Source: CALLPQ01 sp964479275
GTDB lineage: Bacteria > Pseudomonadota > Alphaproteobacteria > Caulobacterales > Parvularculaceae
Direction: 5' to 3'
DNA: 64,000 bases
Assembly: GCA_964479275.1 (NCBI GenBank)
Contig: CAYZLR010000002.1
Location: 1 to 64,000, forward strand
Shown here: piece after piece, positions 34,521 to 44,124 of the stretch
Position numbering within the stretch: position 1 is the first letter of the stretch
Layout of the letters: the number at the start of each line of letters is the position of its first letter
The notes under the pieces: generated by a model
Seen by the model: the letters and a program-made list of their open reading frames with translations, nothing else
The model's database searches: none
What the model was told of the DNA's origin: nothing
Program-made: the position numbers and the translations under genes

Positions 34521-36107
34521 ATGGGATATGCAAGTAAAAAAGGTTATTTAGGTTCTAATAAACTTAAACGTGCCGGTATTACGCAAAATTTAACAAAAAA
34601 GCAACAAGAAGAATTCATTAAATGTATGAATGACCCTATCTATTTTTGTGAAAATTTTGTAAAAATAAGAATGTTAGGTAAAGGTCGAAAGCTTTTTAAG
34701 ATGTATGATTATCAAAAAGAAATGATAACATTAATACACGAAGATAGATTTTCTATTATTAATTGTGCGAGACAGATTGGTAAATCTACAGTACTTTTAG
34801 CTTATGCTTGTTGGGCAATCATATTTAATGAAGATTATGAAATAGCAGTCTTAGCAAATAAAGGTAGAACATCAACTGCACTTCTGAGGAAATTCAGAGC
34901 GATGTATGAAGATCTACCAATGTGGATGCAACAGGGAGCAACTGACGCGAACAAATCTACAATGGAATTTGAAAATAGATCAATGATTTATTGTGTTGCT
35001 ACATCAGCCGACTCTATTCGTGGTGATTCTGCTGATTTGGTTATGATTGATGAAGCAGCATTTATTAAAGATGAAGTATGGGATGATTTCTATAAATCAA
35101 CAGTTCCAACGATTTCTTCTGGACCTACTTCTAAGCTTATTCTTATATCTACTCCTAATGGTATGAATCATTGGTATGATTTAGTGATGAGAGCTAGAGA
35201 AGGTAAAGGCTATAAAATATTTGAAGTATATTGGCATGCTATTCCATGGAAAGATGAAAAATGGAAAGCAGAAGAAATAGCAAGAACTGATATAAATCAA
35301 TTTATGCAAGAACATGAGCTTGAGTTTTTAGGTACTAGTGGCTCATTAATAGCACCAGAATATATTAAAGGAATGGATGTTAGAGAACCAACGAGAATCA
35401 TGTGGCAGGGCGATCTTAAAATTTATGAAGAACCACATGAAGAAAGAAAATATGTTGCTATTGTCGATTGTGCGCATGGAATAGGACTAGATTATTCTAT
35501 TGTTTCTATTATAGACATAACTATGAACAAATTTAGGCAAGTAGCTCTTTATAGATCTAATAAAATTAGTCATACGGGATTTCCTGATATAATAGACAAT
35601 GTTGCTTCGTTGTATAATTCAGCTACAGTAATTATAGAGAATAATGAAGTAGGAATATATGTATCAGAGCAGTTAAATAATGATTTAGATTATCCAAATA
35701 TGTATAATCCTGATTTAATAACAGAACAGGGCGGTAATTATAAGCCGGGTGTAAGAACTACAGCAGTAACAAAAAGAGTAGGCTGTAACAATTTAAAATC
35801 ATTAATAGAGAACGGTAAATTAGAAATTTTTGATTTTCAAACAGTCCGAGAATTCTCTAATTTTAATAGAAGCAAAAATAAAAAATCTTATGAAGCATCA
35901 TCTGGAACTGATGATATAGTAATGACACTAGTAATTTTTGCATGGGCAACTAAACAAAATAATTTTATAGAAATGACTGGTCTTGATCTTATTGGTGAAA
36001 TTGATAATACTAATTTAGGATTAAGAGAGGAAATAGATGATTTTTTCTCATCTCCTGTTATGATGACTTCGGTCGTCGTTGAAGAAGTAAGTGGTCTGGG
36101 TCTTTAA
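34521..36107 (+). CDS. 17: Terminase large subunit gp17
   Basis: 528 residues (T4 gp17: 610). Walker A C-A-R-Q-I-G-K-S-T at about 82-90 and Walker B L-V-M-I-D-E-A at about 173-179 are intact. The RNase H-like nuclease domain begins near A-I-V-D-C-A-H-G (about 313-320), with the acidic I-I-E-N-N-E-V-G later. It packages the concatemeric genome through the portal. It has no obvious late octamer at close range. Confidence 0.95.
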   Translation: MGYASKKGYLGSNKLKRAGITQNLTKKQQEEFIKCMNDPIYFCENFVKIRMLGKGRKLFKMYDYQKEMITLIHEDRFSIINCARQIGKSTVLLAYACWAIIFNEDYEIAVLANKGRTSTALLRKFRAMYEDLPMWMQQGATDANKSTMEFENRSMIYCVATSADSIRGDSADLVMIDEAAFIKDEVWDDFYKSTVPTISSGPTSKLILISTPNGMNHWYDLVMRAREGKGYKIFEVYWHAIPWKDEKWKAEEIARTDINQFMQEHELEFLGTSGSLIAPEYIKGMDVREPTRIMWQGDLKIYEEPHEERKYVAIVDCAHGIGLDYSIVSIIDITMNKFRQVALYRSNKISHTGFPDIIDNVASLYNSATVIIENNEVGIYVSEQLNNDLDYPNMYNPDLITEQGGNYKPGVRTTAVTKRVGCNNLKSLIENGKLEIFDFQTVREFSNFNRSKNKKSYEASSGTDDIVMTLVIFAWATKQNNFIEMTGLDLIGEIDNTNLGLREEIDDFFSSPVMMTSVVVEEVSGLGL

Positions 36108-36116
36108 TTGGTATTT

Positions 36117-36124
36117 TATAAATA
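36117..36124 (+). promoter_or_regulatory. Late promoter octamer TATAAATA (distal, gene 18)
   Basis: First of two perfect octamers before the sheath gene. Confidence 0.65.
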
Positions 36125-36144
36125 AATAATATACCAAAAAGAAT

Positions 36145-36152
36145 TATAAATA
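36145..36152 (+). promoter_or_regulatory. Late promoter octamer TATAAATA (proximal, gene 18)
   Basis: Second perfect octamer, 18 nt before ATG 36171, with the strong Shine-Dalgarno CAGGAG in between. Doubling fits the high expression of sheath protein. Confidence 0.7.
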
Positions 36153-36170
36153 ATAACTCAGGAGAAAAAG

Positions 36171-37847
36171 ATGACAAATCTTTCACCAGCGGTAATCGCA
36201 CGCGAATTCTCTAATGCACCTGTAGTAGAAGAACAAGGATCTTCTACTGGAGCACTAGTAGGATTATTTGAATGGGGACCAGCGATGTCTCCACAGCTAG
36301 TCAACAATGCTGTTAGACTAGTAGATGTTTTCGGGCTACCGACTGATGCGAATTTTGTAGATCATATGTGTGCTACTAATTTCTTATCTTATACCAATAG
36401 ACTTTTCGTTAATCGAGTAACTTTCGATAATGCGACGAATTCAGGTTTAACTGTAGAAGATGCCGGCACTGGTATAGTACCTCATTCGAGAGAAGATTAT
36501 TTAACTCAAGGCACTGGACCTGAGTTAATTTTAAATGAAGATGATTTTAATGCTTCTGCTGCTACTTTGGAAACTTCTGCTCCTACCGTCTTATTTTATG
36601 GTAGATACGCCGGAGCTTATGGAAATAGAATAGAAGTTGCAATGACATCATCTGGTTCTATAATAGAAGCATCAATAAACAATTCATTTGATAGAAATAT
36701 TGAAGCTAACGAATACGGTTTAGTAGTTTATTTAGATGGCGATATAGTTGAAACTCATATTGGTAATGCTAATCCTTCAGCTAAATCTTCAACTGGTGGT
36801 TCAGACTATATTGTTGAAATAGTAAATCGAACATCTAGATTTGTATATATGTCAGAATTAGATTTATTATTTGCTGATCCTGACACCTTTGTTCCAGCGG
36901 TTCTACCAAAAAGCGCCTTAGTTGGAGGCGATGATGGCGCAAATACAGCATCAGAAGAAAGCGCTCGTATTGCTGGTTGGAACATGTTTAATGATCCTGA
37001 AACTACAGAAATAGATTTACCATTTGCTGGCGGAGCATCTCAAGTTGTATCAGAGCATATGGTTGAAAATGTTTCACTAAGAAGAGCTGATTGTTTAGGA
37101 TTTATTTCTCCTAGGTTTGAAGATGTAGTAAATATAACAAATCCAAGTACCGTTGTTTCTAATCTTGTTACATATAGAAACATGTTTAATTCTAACTCAT
37201 ATGCATTCTTAGATGGCGGTTATAAGTATCAATATGATATTTACAATGATAAATATCGTTGGGTCCCTTATAATGGAGATATGGCTGGTTTACATGCAAG
37301 AACTGATACGACTAATGATCCTTGGTTTGCGGCTGGAGGTTTTAATAGAGGACATGTTAAAAATGTTACTCGTGTTACTTTTAATCCAGATAAAGCATTT
37401 AGAGATGAATTATACAAAAATGGAATTAATCCAATTGTAGAATTTCCTGGTGAAGGCGTAGTATTATTTGGTAATAGAACATTAGAAGCTGGTTCTGGTC
37501 CTACTTCACGAGCGAACATTCGTAGATTACTTAATGTTCTTAAAAGATCTATATCAAAAGCAGCATTAAAGAGATTATTTGAATTTAATGATCGTAGATC
37601 AAGAAATGAATTTATTCAAACAAACGAACCATTCTTACGTTCAGTACAGGCTAGAAGAGGCGTACAAAGATATCAAATCGTATGTGATGAAACTAACAAC
37701 ACAGATCAAGTTATTAATGCTAGACAATTTGTTGGTGATATTTACATTCAGCCGTCAGAAGCTGTTGAAACGATTTTCCTTAACTTTATCTCAGGTCAGG
37801 CTGGTATTGAATTTGAAGAAATCACATTTAGCGGAGTTGATGCATAA
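36171..37847 (+). CDS. 18: Tail sheath protein gp18
   Basis: 558 residues. The N-terminus (S-P-A-V-I-A-R-E-F, V-G-L-F-E-W-G-P) and the C-terminal A-R-Q-F-V-G-D-I-Y-I-Q-P and I-S-G-Q-A-G-I-E-F-E-E are diagnostic of contractile sheath proteins. Contraction drives the tube through the host envelope. Strong Shine-Dalgarno and two late promoters. The stop overlaps the tube gene (TAATG). Confidence 0.95.
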   Translation: MTNLSPAVIAREFSNAPVVEEQGSSTGALVGLFEWGPAMSPQLVNNAVRLVDVFGLPTDANFVDHMCATNFLSYTNRLFVNRVTFDNATNSGLTVEDAGTGIVPHSREDYLTQGTGPELILNEDDFNASAATLETSAPTVLFYGRYAGAYGNRIEVAMTSSGSIIEASINNSFDRNIEANEYGLVVYLDGDIVETHIGNANPSAKSSTGGSDYIVEIVNRTSRFVYMSELDLLFADPDTFVPAVLPKSALVGGDDGANTASEESARIAGWNMFNDPETTEIDLPFAGGASQVVSEHMVENVSLRRADCLGFISPRFEDVVNITNPSTVVSNLVTYRNMFNSNSYAFLDGGYKYQYDIYNDKYRWVPYNGDMAGLHARTDTTNDPWFAAGGFNRGHVKNVTRVTFNPDKAFRDELYKNGINPIVEFPGEGVVLFGNRTLEAGSGPTSRANIRRLLNVLKRSISKAALKRLFEFNDRRSRNEFIQTNEPFLRSVQARRGVQRYQIVCDETNNTDQVINARQFVGDIYIQPSEAVETIFLNFISGQAGIEFEEITFSGVDA

Positions 37848-38326
37848 TGAATATTGAAAATTTTAAAGGTTCTTTCGATAATGTTGCTAGACCTAATCTA
37901 TTCCAAGTGAGCGGATTCGGTTTACCAGCAAATCTAGAACTAAGAGTAAAAGCAGCAAGTTTACCTAGTGAAAATATTGGAACTATTGAAGTTCCACATC
38001 AATCACGAAGAATAAAGCTTGCTGGTGACAGAACGTATGAACCTTGGACTATTACGGTTATCAATACAACAGATTTTAATGTATATGATGCATTTGTTGA
38101 ATGGAATAGATCTTTAAATGCACCTATTGCTAACGTTGGTAATTCAGGTAATTCAAATAAAAGAGATGGCCTAGTAGAGCAATTAGATAATTTTAACTCT
38201 GTTGTTAAAGGAATTCAAATTAGAGGAGCATTCCCTGCTATTATTGGACCCGTAGAATTAGATTGGGAAAATCAAAACTCTATTGAAACTTTTGAAGTAA
38301 CTCTAGAATACGATTACCATCTATAA
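37847..38326 (+). CDS. 19: Tail tube protein gp19
   Basis: 159 residues, matching the usual T4 gp19 size (163). F-D-N-V-A-R-P-N-L-F-Q-V at the start and T-F-E-V-T-L-E-Y-D near the end are typical. It polymerises inside the sheath. It is translationally coupled to gene 18 and followed by a strong terminator. Confidence 0.95.
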   Translation: MNIENFKGSFDNVARPNLFQVSGFGLPANLELRVKAASLPSENIGTIEVPHQSRRIKLAGDRTYEPWTITVINTTDFNVYDAFVEWNRSLNAPIANVGNSGNSNKRDGLVEQLDNFNSVVKGIQIRGAFPAIIGPVELDWENQNSIETFEVTLEYDYHL

Positions 38327-38346
38327 ATTAGTAATCACAATTAAAG

Positions 38347-38371
38347 AAAAGGGAGCACAAGGCTCCCTTTT
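38347..38371 (+). terminator. Rho-independent terminator after gene 19
   Basis: AAAAGGGAGC, loop, GCTCCCTTTT. The stem is the same sequence as in the terminator at 19542. Symmetry allows it to serve the convergent minus-strand gene as well. Confidence 0.9.
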
Positions 38372-38377
38372 CTGACT

Positions 38378-38602
38378 CTAATACTCTTTGTGTTCGCCTC
38401 TAATCATACCATCTTGATGACCTTGCTTATAAGCCGCAACTTCATCAGGAGTCATTTTATGTTCTGGAATGCGAGGAGTTCTTTTATTTTCGTCTGCGTA
38501 AAAATGGGGATTAACGGGTCGCAAATACCAAGAATCAACACTTCCCATTCTGTAAGCTCCACCTCGGCGATTGAATTCTTTAATCTTTGAATAATCTTTC
38601 AT
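38378..38602 (-). CDS. Small early-type protein, unknown
   Basis: 74 residues, basic and Gly/Tyr-rich (R-R-G-G-A-Y-R-M-G-S-V), ending H-Q-D-G-M-I-R-G-E-H. It is a single-gene unit: early-type promoter at 38638-38667 and a bidirectional terminator behind it. It is inserted between late genes 19 and 20. Not recognised. Confidence 0.65.
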   Translation of the reverse strand: MKDYSKIKEFNRRGGAYRMGSVDSWYLRPVNPHFYADENKRTPRIPEHKMTPDEVAAYKQGHQDGMIRGEHKEY

Positions 38603-38637
38603 AATATAAAATTCCTATTTGTTTAACTGATATAGCT

Positions 38638-38667
38638 ATTATAAACCCTATAAATATAAAAGTAAAC
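38638..38667 (-). promoter_or_regulatory. Early-type promoter (GTTTAC-N18-TATAAT) with conserved leader motif
   Basis: GTTTAC 38667-38662, 18 nt, TATAAT 38643-38638, then TATCAGTTAAA (38632-38622) and ATAGGAA before the ATG at 38602. The same downstream motif follows the promoters at 47926 and 54510. A late octamer for gene 20 overlaps the spacer. Confidence 0.8.
38649..38656 (+). promoter_or_regulatory. Late promoter octamer TATAAATA for gene 20
   Basis: A perfect octamer 29 nt before ATG 38686, lying inside the spacer of the opposing early promoter, so early and late RNA polymerase could not occupy both at once. Confidence 0.65.
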
Positions 38668-38685
38668 TAATAAATAAAAAATATT

Positions 38686-40248
38686 ATGGCAGATAAAAAT
38701 AGATTCTCTCTTATTAATAGAGATGACGATTCAGGAAAATTGGAATCAGGTAATGCTGTCCCAATTGGCATTCAAAATAGAAATGATTCAGCTACTACCG
38801 TCGTAACTAATAACGAATTCGGTCAAGGCTCTATTGAGAATACTGTTTTATCATTTTTTGATACCTTTAATAATGAAGAAGAATTAATTAGAAAATATGA
38901 TGAAATGAGCATAGATCCATATGTAGCTGATGCTCTTGCCGATATTTTAGATGAAATAGTTGTATATGATCGCAATAAAAACACAGTAGAATTAAATTTA
39001 GATTCTTTGGATAAAAAAGAATTACCAGAAGCAACAAAGAAAAAAATTCAAGAAGAATTTGTTTATTTACTTAACATATTAAATTTCAACAACGATGGAT
39101 ATGATCTTGTTAAAGATTGGTATGTTAGAGGTAAACAATATCACTATCCCGTCGTCGATAAAACTAAAAAAACTATTATTGATGTTTATCAATTATCTCA
39201 GGACAATGTTAAAAAAATAAACCATATTACTTATAAAAATGAAAGTAAGAGTGGAAGAATGATCAAAGTTATAGATAAACAAGAAAAATTCTTTATCTAT
39301 AAAATGAATGAGAAGCATGATGATAAGTATATGCAATCACATTGGGTACAATCTGATGAAGCATTTAAATTCCCTGAAGAAAGTATTATTCAAGTAGATA
39401 GCGGATTATATGATAAATCTAATAATTTAATTCTTTCTAATTTACATCCAGCAATTAAATCATTTAATCAGTTGAATCAATCTGAAGATGCGATGGTTAT
39501 ATATAGAATGGTAAGAGCGCCAGAAAAGCGTGCTTTCTATATTGATGTTGGTAATTTAGGTAAAACTGCTTCAGAAAAATATATGAATGGTTTTATATCA
39601 AAATTCAAGACAATACAAAATTATAATGCAGCCACTGGTAAGTTAAACGTCGGTTCAAAGGGAATTCAATCAATCTATCAAGATTATTGGCTTCCTAGAA
39701 AAGGTAATCAAACATCAGAAATAACGACTCTTGATGCAGCACAGAATCTTGGTGAATTAACTGATGTTGAATATCTTAAAGGTAAATTATACACAGCTTT
39801 AAAAATACCACATACGCGTTTAGACCCTGAAGCACGGTACTCTTTAGGAAGAGCTGCTGAAATCGAACGCGATGAATTTAAATTTCATAAATTTGTTGAT
39901 CGTTTAAGAAATAGATATTCTAAATTGTTTGTTGATATTTTAAGATTACAATGTCATATTAAAGGCATTATTCTTATGGAAGATTTCGACCTTATTAAAA
40001 ATAAAATCTTTATTGATTGGTCTTCTGATAATTTTTATGAAGAAATTAAAGATCAAGAAATTTTATCAGCTAGATTAGAAACAATATCAAATATTGAATC
40101 ATTGCAAGGAAACTATTTCTCAGAAGAATTTATACATAAAAGTGTACTTAGACGCTCTGATGAAGAATATGAAGAATTTATAAATAATAATAAAGAATCT
40201 GAAGATGACGATGATTCTGATAAAAAGAAAGATGAGGATCTTGAATGA
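38686..40248 (+). CDS. 20: Portal protein gp20
   Basis: 520 residues (T4 gp20: 524). L-P-R-K-G-N-Q-T-S-E-I-T-T-L (about 337-350) and A-L-K-I-P-H-T-R-L are typical of T4-like portals, and the C-terminus is acidic. A dodecamer forms the DNA channel and initiates prohead assembly. Followed by core, protease, scaffold and capsid genes in T4 order. Confidence 0.95.
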   Translation: MADKNRFSLINRDDDSGKLESGNAVPIGIQNRNDSATTVVTNNEFGQGSIENTVLSFFDTFNNEEELIRKYDEMSIDPYVADALADILDEIVVYDRNKNTVELNLDSLDKKELPEATKKKIQEEFVYLLNILNFNNDGYDLVKDWYVRGKQYHYPVVDKTKKTIIDVYQLSQDNVKKINHITYKNESKSGRMIKVIDKQEKFFIYKMNEKHDDKYMQSHWVQSDEAFKFPEESIIQVDSGLYDKSNNLILSNLHPAIKSFNQLNQSEDAMVIYRMVRAPEKRAFYIDVGNLGKTASEKYMNGFISKFKTIQNYNAATGKLNVGSKGIQSIYQDYWLPRKGNQTSEITTLDAAQNLGELTDVEYLKGKLYTALKIPHTRLDPEARYSLGRAAEIERDEFKFHKFVDRLRNRYSKLFVDILRLQCHIKGIILMEDFDLIKNKIFIDWSSDNFYEEIKDQEILSARLETISNIESLQGNYFSEEFIHKSVLRRSDEEYEEFINNNKESEDDDDSDKKKDEDLE

Positions 40249-40595
40249 AATCTAAAGAAGAAATTTTTGACTTACTAGAGTCTAATAACCAACTTAATGA
40301 AATGGTAGGTGATGCGTATGCTACTCATTTCGATCTAAATATAGGAAATATTGTCTTTGGTAACCCTTGGCCTAATCCTATGTGTATCAAAGAATTAGAT
40401 ATTACTTCTAAGATGATTAGAAAAAAATATCCTGATTATATGGATCAAGATAAAGTTTATAAGATGCTTCATGAATGTAAAGAACAATTACAGACAGAAG
40501 AACAAAAATTAATAGATGATTTTGAAAAAGAATTAACTAATCTTTCTAAAAAATATAAGAAAATTATCGACGCAAAAATGAAGGAAATGAAATAA
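40245..40595 (+). CDS. Probable prohead core protein (gp67 position)
   Basis: 116 residues, highly charged and helical in its second half (Q-K-L-I-D-D-F-E-K-E-L, K-K-Y-K-K-I), with F-G-N-P-W-P-N-P in the middle. It overlaps gene 20 by 4 bp (ATGA). Position 20-x-x-21 equals T4 67-68. The role is inferred from position, not sequence. Confidence 0.65.
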   Translation: MKSKEEIFDLLESNNQLNEMVGDAYATHFDLNIGNIVFGNPWPNPMCIKELDITSKMIRKKYPDYMDQDKVYKMLHECKEQLQTEEQKLIDDFEKELTNLSKKYKKIIDAKMKEMK

Positions 40596-40912
40596 TGAAA
40601 GATAAAAAGGATATTATAGATCTATTCGAAAAGAAGTATGAAGAAGAAACTACTAGTGGAGATATTGCAAAAGTTGATAAGCCTTTAGGAAAACCTAAAA
40701 AGCGTACTGATGAAACTGAAAAGGATGATGAAGATTTAAACGAAGCATCTAAAGAGTTTCGTAAAGCTGAAGGCTTCATTGGGCAGGCCGTAGATCTATT
40801 TGTTGATGAAATTGATTCTATTGTTAAAAATATTGAGGATAGTGCTGAAAGAAAATCTTTCTTTAAATCGTTATTTAAGACTTTAGATAAAAAAACCAAA
40901 GGCTATAAGTAA
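40595..40912 (+). CDS. Probable prohead core protein (gp68 position)
   Basis: 105 residues, charged and helical, with Lys/Asp/Glu-rich N-terminal half and a conserved-looking C-terminal helix (F-F-K-S-L-F-K-T-L-D-K-K-T-K). The ATG overlaps the previous stop (TAATG). Core proteins of this position are cleaved by gp21. Assignment by position. Confidence 0.65.
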   Translation: MKDKKDIIDLFEKKYEEETTSGDIAKVDKPLGKPKKRTDETEKDDEDLNEASKEFRKAEGFIGQAVDLFVDEIDSIVKNIEDSAERKSFFKSLFKTLDKKTKGYK

Positions 40913-40913
40913 A

Positions 40914-41570
40914 ATGAAACTAATAACAGAACTTAATTATGATGTCGGTTCAGCTATGTACGAGGACAAGAATGGTGATAAGTTCTGGTATGTTGAAGGT
41001 ATTTTTGCACAAGCTGAAGTAGTTAATAATAACAATAGACGCTATCCTAAAGAAATTCTTCTTAGAGAATGTAACAAGTTTAAAAACGAACAAATTAACA
41101 CCAATAGAGCTGTGGGCGAATTAAATCACCCAGAATCACCTTCTATTAATTATGAGAACGTAACTCATAAGATTGAATCTCTAGAAGAAGACGGTAATGA
41201 TTTTATCGGTAAAGCTAGAATTTCTCGTAAAGGTAAAGGAGAAATAATTGGTGGTCTTTTAGAAATGGGAGTCACTGTAGCTATGTCTTCAAGAGCTCTT
41301 GGTTCAGTTAAGAAAAAAGATTCTATTTACGAAATTCAAGATAATTTAATGCTACGTACGTTTGACATTGTGTCAGATCCAGGCGCTCCAGAAGCTTTCA
41401 TGAATGGTATAATGGAAGGCGTTGAATATAACTTCTTAAATGATCAAATTGTTGCTGAGAAAGTAGATAACATTGTAAAAGAAGTTCATGAAACAAAATC
41501 AGCAGATCTTGAAGCTAAATTTTTGGCTTCGTTTGCAGAAATCAACCAACTTGTTGGTCGTATCAAATAG
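40914..41570 (+). CDS. 21: Prohead core protease gp21
   Basis: 218 residues (T4 gp21: 212). The catalytic His block (V-G-E-L-N-H-P-E, about 62-69) and Ser block (V-A-M-S-S-R-A-L-G, about 121-129) of the herpesvirus-like serine protease fold are present. It matures scaffold and capsid proteins. The gene follows the core genes directly. Confidence 0.9.
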   Translation: MKLITELNYDVGSAMYEDKNGDKFWYVEGIFAQAEVVNNNNRRYPKEILLRECNKFKNEQINTNRAVGELNHPESPSINYENVTHKIESLEEDGNDFIGKARISRKGKGEIIGGLLEMGVTVAMSSRALGSVKKKDSIYEIQDNLMLRTFDIVSDPGAPEAFMNGIMEGVEYNFLNDQIVAEKVDNIVKEVHETKSADLEAKFLASFAEINQLVGRIK

Positions 41571-41599
41571 TATTTTAATTTAATTGAAAATTAATGTTT

Positions 41600-41607
41600 T
41601 ATAAATA
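41600..41607 (+). promoter_or_regulatory. Late promoter octamer TATAAATA for genes 22-23
   Basis: A perfect octamer in the gap between 21 and 22, with AAAAAGG before ATG 41635. Confidence 0.7.
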
Positions 41608-41634
41608 ACTTTATATAAAGAAAAAGGTAATCAA

Positions 41635-42567
41635 ATGAACCCAACTGAATTATTAATTAAAAGTATTCAAGAAAGTTCTCAAACTCTTCTTAAGATCTCT
41701 GCTCTAAAGCTTGAGTCTAAATTAGACAAAGAGAATCTTCAAGAATTACTTGGCACTATGGTCAATGAAGACTCAGAAGCCGAACTAGACTGGGACGCTA
41801 TTGTTCTAGAAATGGAAAAAGATACTGATTTTGACCAAGTATTCTCAGATATCAAAGGTATTTTAGATTCTATCGAAGGTCTAGAAGAAAGTGCTGTTAC
41901 TAAATCTGTTGGTTTAGTTGCTAAAGGTATCGAACTTGCAGCTATTAATATTAGCGAAACATATGACCAAAAAGTTGATGCTAAAGTAGAAACTTTAAAA
42001 GAAGGTCTAGAAGAAACTATTGAAACTCGATATTCTGAGGCCGCTACAGATTGGGCTAAGAAAAAAGAGCAAGAATTAAAAGAAAATAATGAAGTAGATT
42101 CTGAAGAATTAAAAACATTAAGAGAAGCAGGAAAATTTGTATTAGCTCTTAATAACTTATTTACTGAATCTGGTTTATCATTTGATACTTCAATTACTGA
42201 AAAATTAGAAAATATACAAGCTGAAGTAGAAACTCTTAAAGAAGAAAACTCACAGCTTAAGAAAGAACAAGGACAACGTGTCAAGGATGACATCTTTACT
42301 GATGTAACTGAAGGTCTTACAGATTTTGAAAGAGATAAACTTAAATCTCTATCAGAAGGTTTAATCTTTATCACTAATGAAGATTATAAAGAAAAACTTA
42401 CAGAAATGAAAGATGCTTTCAAATCAGGTAAGAAAAAAGATGAATCTGACGAAGAAGAAAAGGATAAGAAAGATAAAAAAGATCCTGAAGATGACAAGAA
42501 AGATGAATCAATGAAGAAACTAGGCGAAGAAGTATCTCGTATGTTCGGCGCAACAGTAGCTCAATAA
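41635..42567 (+). CDS. 22: Prohead scaffold protein gp22
   Basis: 310 residues, strongly Glu/Lys-rich and helical throughout, with a Lys/Asp-rich block near residues 265-297. Its place before gene 23 and its composition identify it as the main scaffolding core protein, degraded by gp21 during maturation. Confidence 0.85.
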   Translation: MNPTELLIKSIQESSQTLLKISALKLESKLDKENLQELLGTMVNEDSEAELDWDAIVLEMEKDTDFDQVFSDIKGILDSIEGLEESAVTKSVGLVAKGIELAAINISETYDQKVDAKVETLKEGLEETIETRYSEAATDWAKKKEQELKENNEVDSEELKTLREAGKFVLALNNLFTESGLSFDTSITEKLENIQAEVETLKEENSQLKKEQGQRVKDDIFTDVTEGLTDFERDKLKSLSEGLIFITNEDYKEKLTEMKDAFKSGKKKDESDEEEKDKKDKKDPEDDKKDESMKKLGEEVSRMFGATVAQ

Positions 42568-42592
42568 CAAAAATTAATAACAAGGAAAACAA

Positions 42593-43810
42593 ATGAAAGA
42601 AATTAGTCAACTTTTAAAAGAGTGGAAGCCTATTCTTGAAGCTGAAGGTGTTGATGCTATCGAGAACTCTGAAAAAGCTCAAGCAGTCGCTCAAATCTTA
42701 GAGAATACTCACACGTCTGCCAAAGGATATAATCCAACAGTAGCTCTTAATGAGGATGAAGGTAACGTTACAGGTAATGTAGACGGTTATGACCCAGTTC
42801 TTATTTCTATGACAAGACGCGCTATGCCGTCACTTATCGCATTCGATATGGCTGGTGTTCAACCTATGTCTGGGCCTACTGGTAAAGTATTCGCTATGCG
42901 TGCTTTTTACGGTAATGATCCTGATACAGGAACTGAAGCATTTTATCAAACTGCTCCTGATACTTCTCACACAGGTAAATATACAACTGCTCAAGCTGAA
43001 AATCTTGGTACAGTTCAACAAGTAGATAGTACTGTTGCTGGTGTTAATCCGGTTGCAGCTGCTCAACCATGGCCTGAAATGACTATGAAAGTTGATTCAG
43101 TTACTGTTGAAGCTCAAAGTCGTGCACTTAAAGCTGTATACACTGATGAATTAATGGAAGATCTTAAAAATCTTCACGGCTTAAATGCTGATTCAGAAAT
43201 TTCAAGAATTTTAGTTGGAGAAATCCGTGCTGAAATGAATCGCGAGTTAACTGAGACTATCAACGCACAAGCTGTTGTAGGTGCTCAAGGAACAACTACT
43301 CCTGGTACATTCGATCTAAATGCTGATACTACTGGTCGTTGGTCTGTAGAGAAGCATAAAGAACTTATGACTTTCTTATATCGCGAGTCTGCAGTTGTTG
43401 CTGCACAAACTCGTCGTGGTCAAGCTAACTTTATTATCTGTTCTGCAGATATTGCTGCTACTTTAATTGAATCTTCATTACTAGATTCAAGCTTTACTTC
43501 TCAAAACCTATCATTCGATGGTATTGGAGTAACATTTGCTGGAGTATTAGCTGGTCGTTACAAACTATATATTGATGCTTATGCTTCAGAAAACTACATC
43601 ACTCTAGGCTATAAAGGCGCAGAGAAATATGATGCTGGTATTTTCTGGTGCCCTTACGTTGGTATTGAAAGACGTCAAACTGTTCAAGACACTAACTTCC
43701 AACCTCAGATTGGTTACAAAACTCGTTATGGTATTACTCATAACCCATTAACTTCTGGAGCTGCACAGTCAAATGTTTACTTCCGTCGTTTCTTAGTAAC
43801 AAGTCTATAA
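42593..43810 (+). CDS. 23: Major capsid protein gp23
   Basis: 405 residues (T4 gp23: 521; shorter, as in marine relatives). M-T-R-R-A-M-P-S-L-I-A-F-D-M-A-G-V-Q-P (about 71-89), P-T-G-K-V-F-A-M-R and the C-terminal R-Y-G-I-T-H-N-P are hallmark sequences. An N-terminal propeptide of about 60 residues is probably removed by gp21. Strong AAGGA ribosome-binding site, codons richer in C than neighbours, and a strong terminator follow. Confidence 0.95.
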   Translation: MKEISQLLKEWKPILEAEGVDAIENSEKAQAVAQILENTHTSAKGYNPTVALNEDEGNVTGNVDGYDPVLISMTRRAMPSLIAFDMAGVQPMSGPTGKVFAMRAFYGNDPDTGTEAFYQTAPDTSHTGKYTTAQAENLGTVQQVDSTVAGVNPVAAAQPWPEMTMKVDSVTVEAQSRALKAVYTDELMEDLKNLHGLNADSEISRILVGEIRAEMNRELTETINAQAVVGAQGTTTPGTFDLNADTTGRWSVEKHKELMTFLYRESAVVAAQTRRGQANFIICSADIAATLIESSLLDSSFTSQNLSFDGIGVTFAGVLAGRYKLYIDAYASENYITLGYKGAEKYDAGIFWCPYVGIERRQTVQDTNFQPQIGYKTRYGITHNPLTSGAAQSNVYFRRFLVTSL

Positions 43811-43829
43811 TAGAAGTTTTATAGAACAG

Positions 43830-43859
43830 AAAAAGGAGAGCTTATTGCTCTCCTTTTTT
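43830..43859 (+). terminator. Rho-independent terminator after gene 23
   Basis: AAAAAGGAGAGC, loop TTATT, GCTCTCCTTTTTT. The minus-strand gene on the other side ends inside the stem (stop at 43842), so it is probably bidirectional. Confidence 0.9.
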
Positions 43860-44063
43860 ATTGCCTGATAGATCTCTAATTAAAGTTTCTTTAGAATACT
43901 TAATTCCTCTAGTACATCCAAGTTCCCAAGCCAACCGAAACACTTGAGTAAAATGTAGTTGTAATTCTTCTTTGTGTGGACCATCTTCAACACTATCAAT
44001 TAATTTAACTAATATTTCTTGAGCTTGTTTATCATCACTAAATTTTGCTGTAATTTTCTTCAT
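43842..44063 (-). CDS. Small protein, unknown
   Basis: 73 residues, helical and charged (L-V-K-L-I-D-S-V-E-D-G-P-H-K-E-E-L). Its last codons overlap the gene 23 terminator. It lies in a two-gene minus-strand pocket between gene 23 and the next tube-like gene. Not recognised. Confidence 0.6.
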   Translation of the reverse strand: MKKITAKFSDDKQAQEILVKLIDSVEDGPHKEELQLHFTQVFRLAWELGCTRGIKYSKETLIRDLSGNKKGEQ

Positions 44064-44124
44064 AATTAATTTCTCAAAGGTGCATTTTTACTTTTAGTCC
44101 ATAATTGTAATTGGTTGTATCTAT

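Noticed and set aside
41739..42374. 211-residue Ser-rich minus-strand frame inside gene 22
   Set aside because: It is a shadow of the Glu/Lys-rich scaffold gene; Ser-rich frames arise opposite GAA/AGA-type codons.
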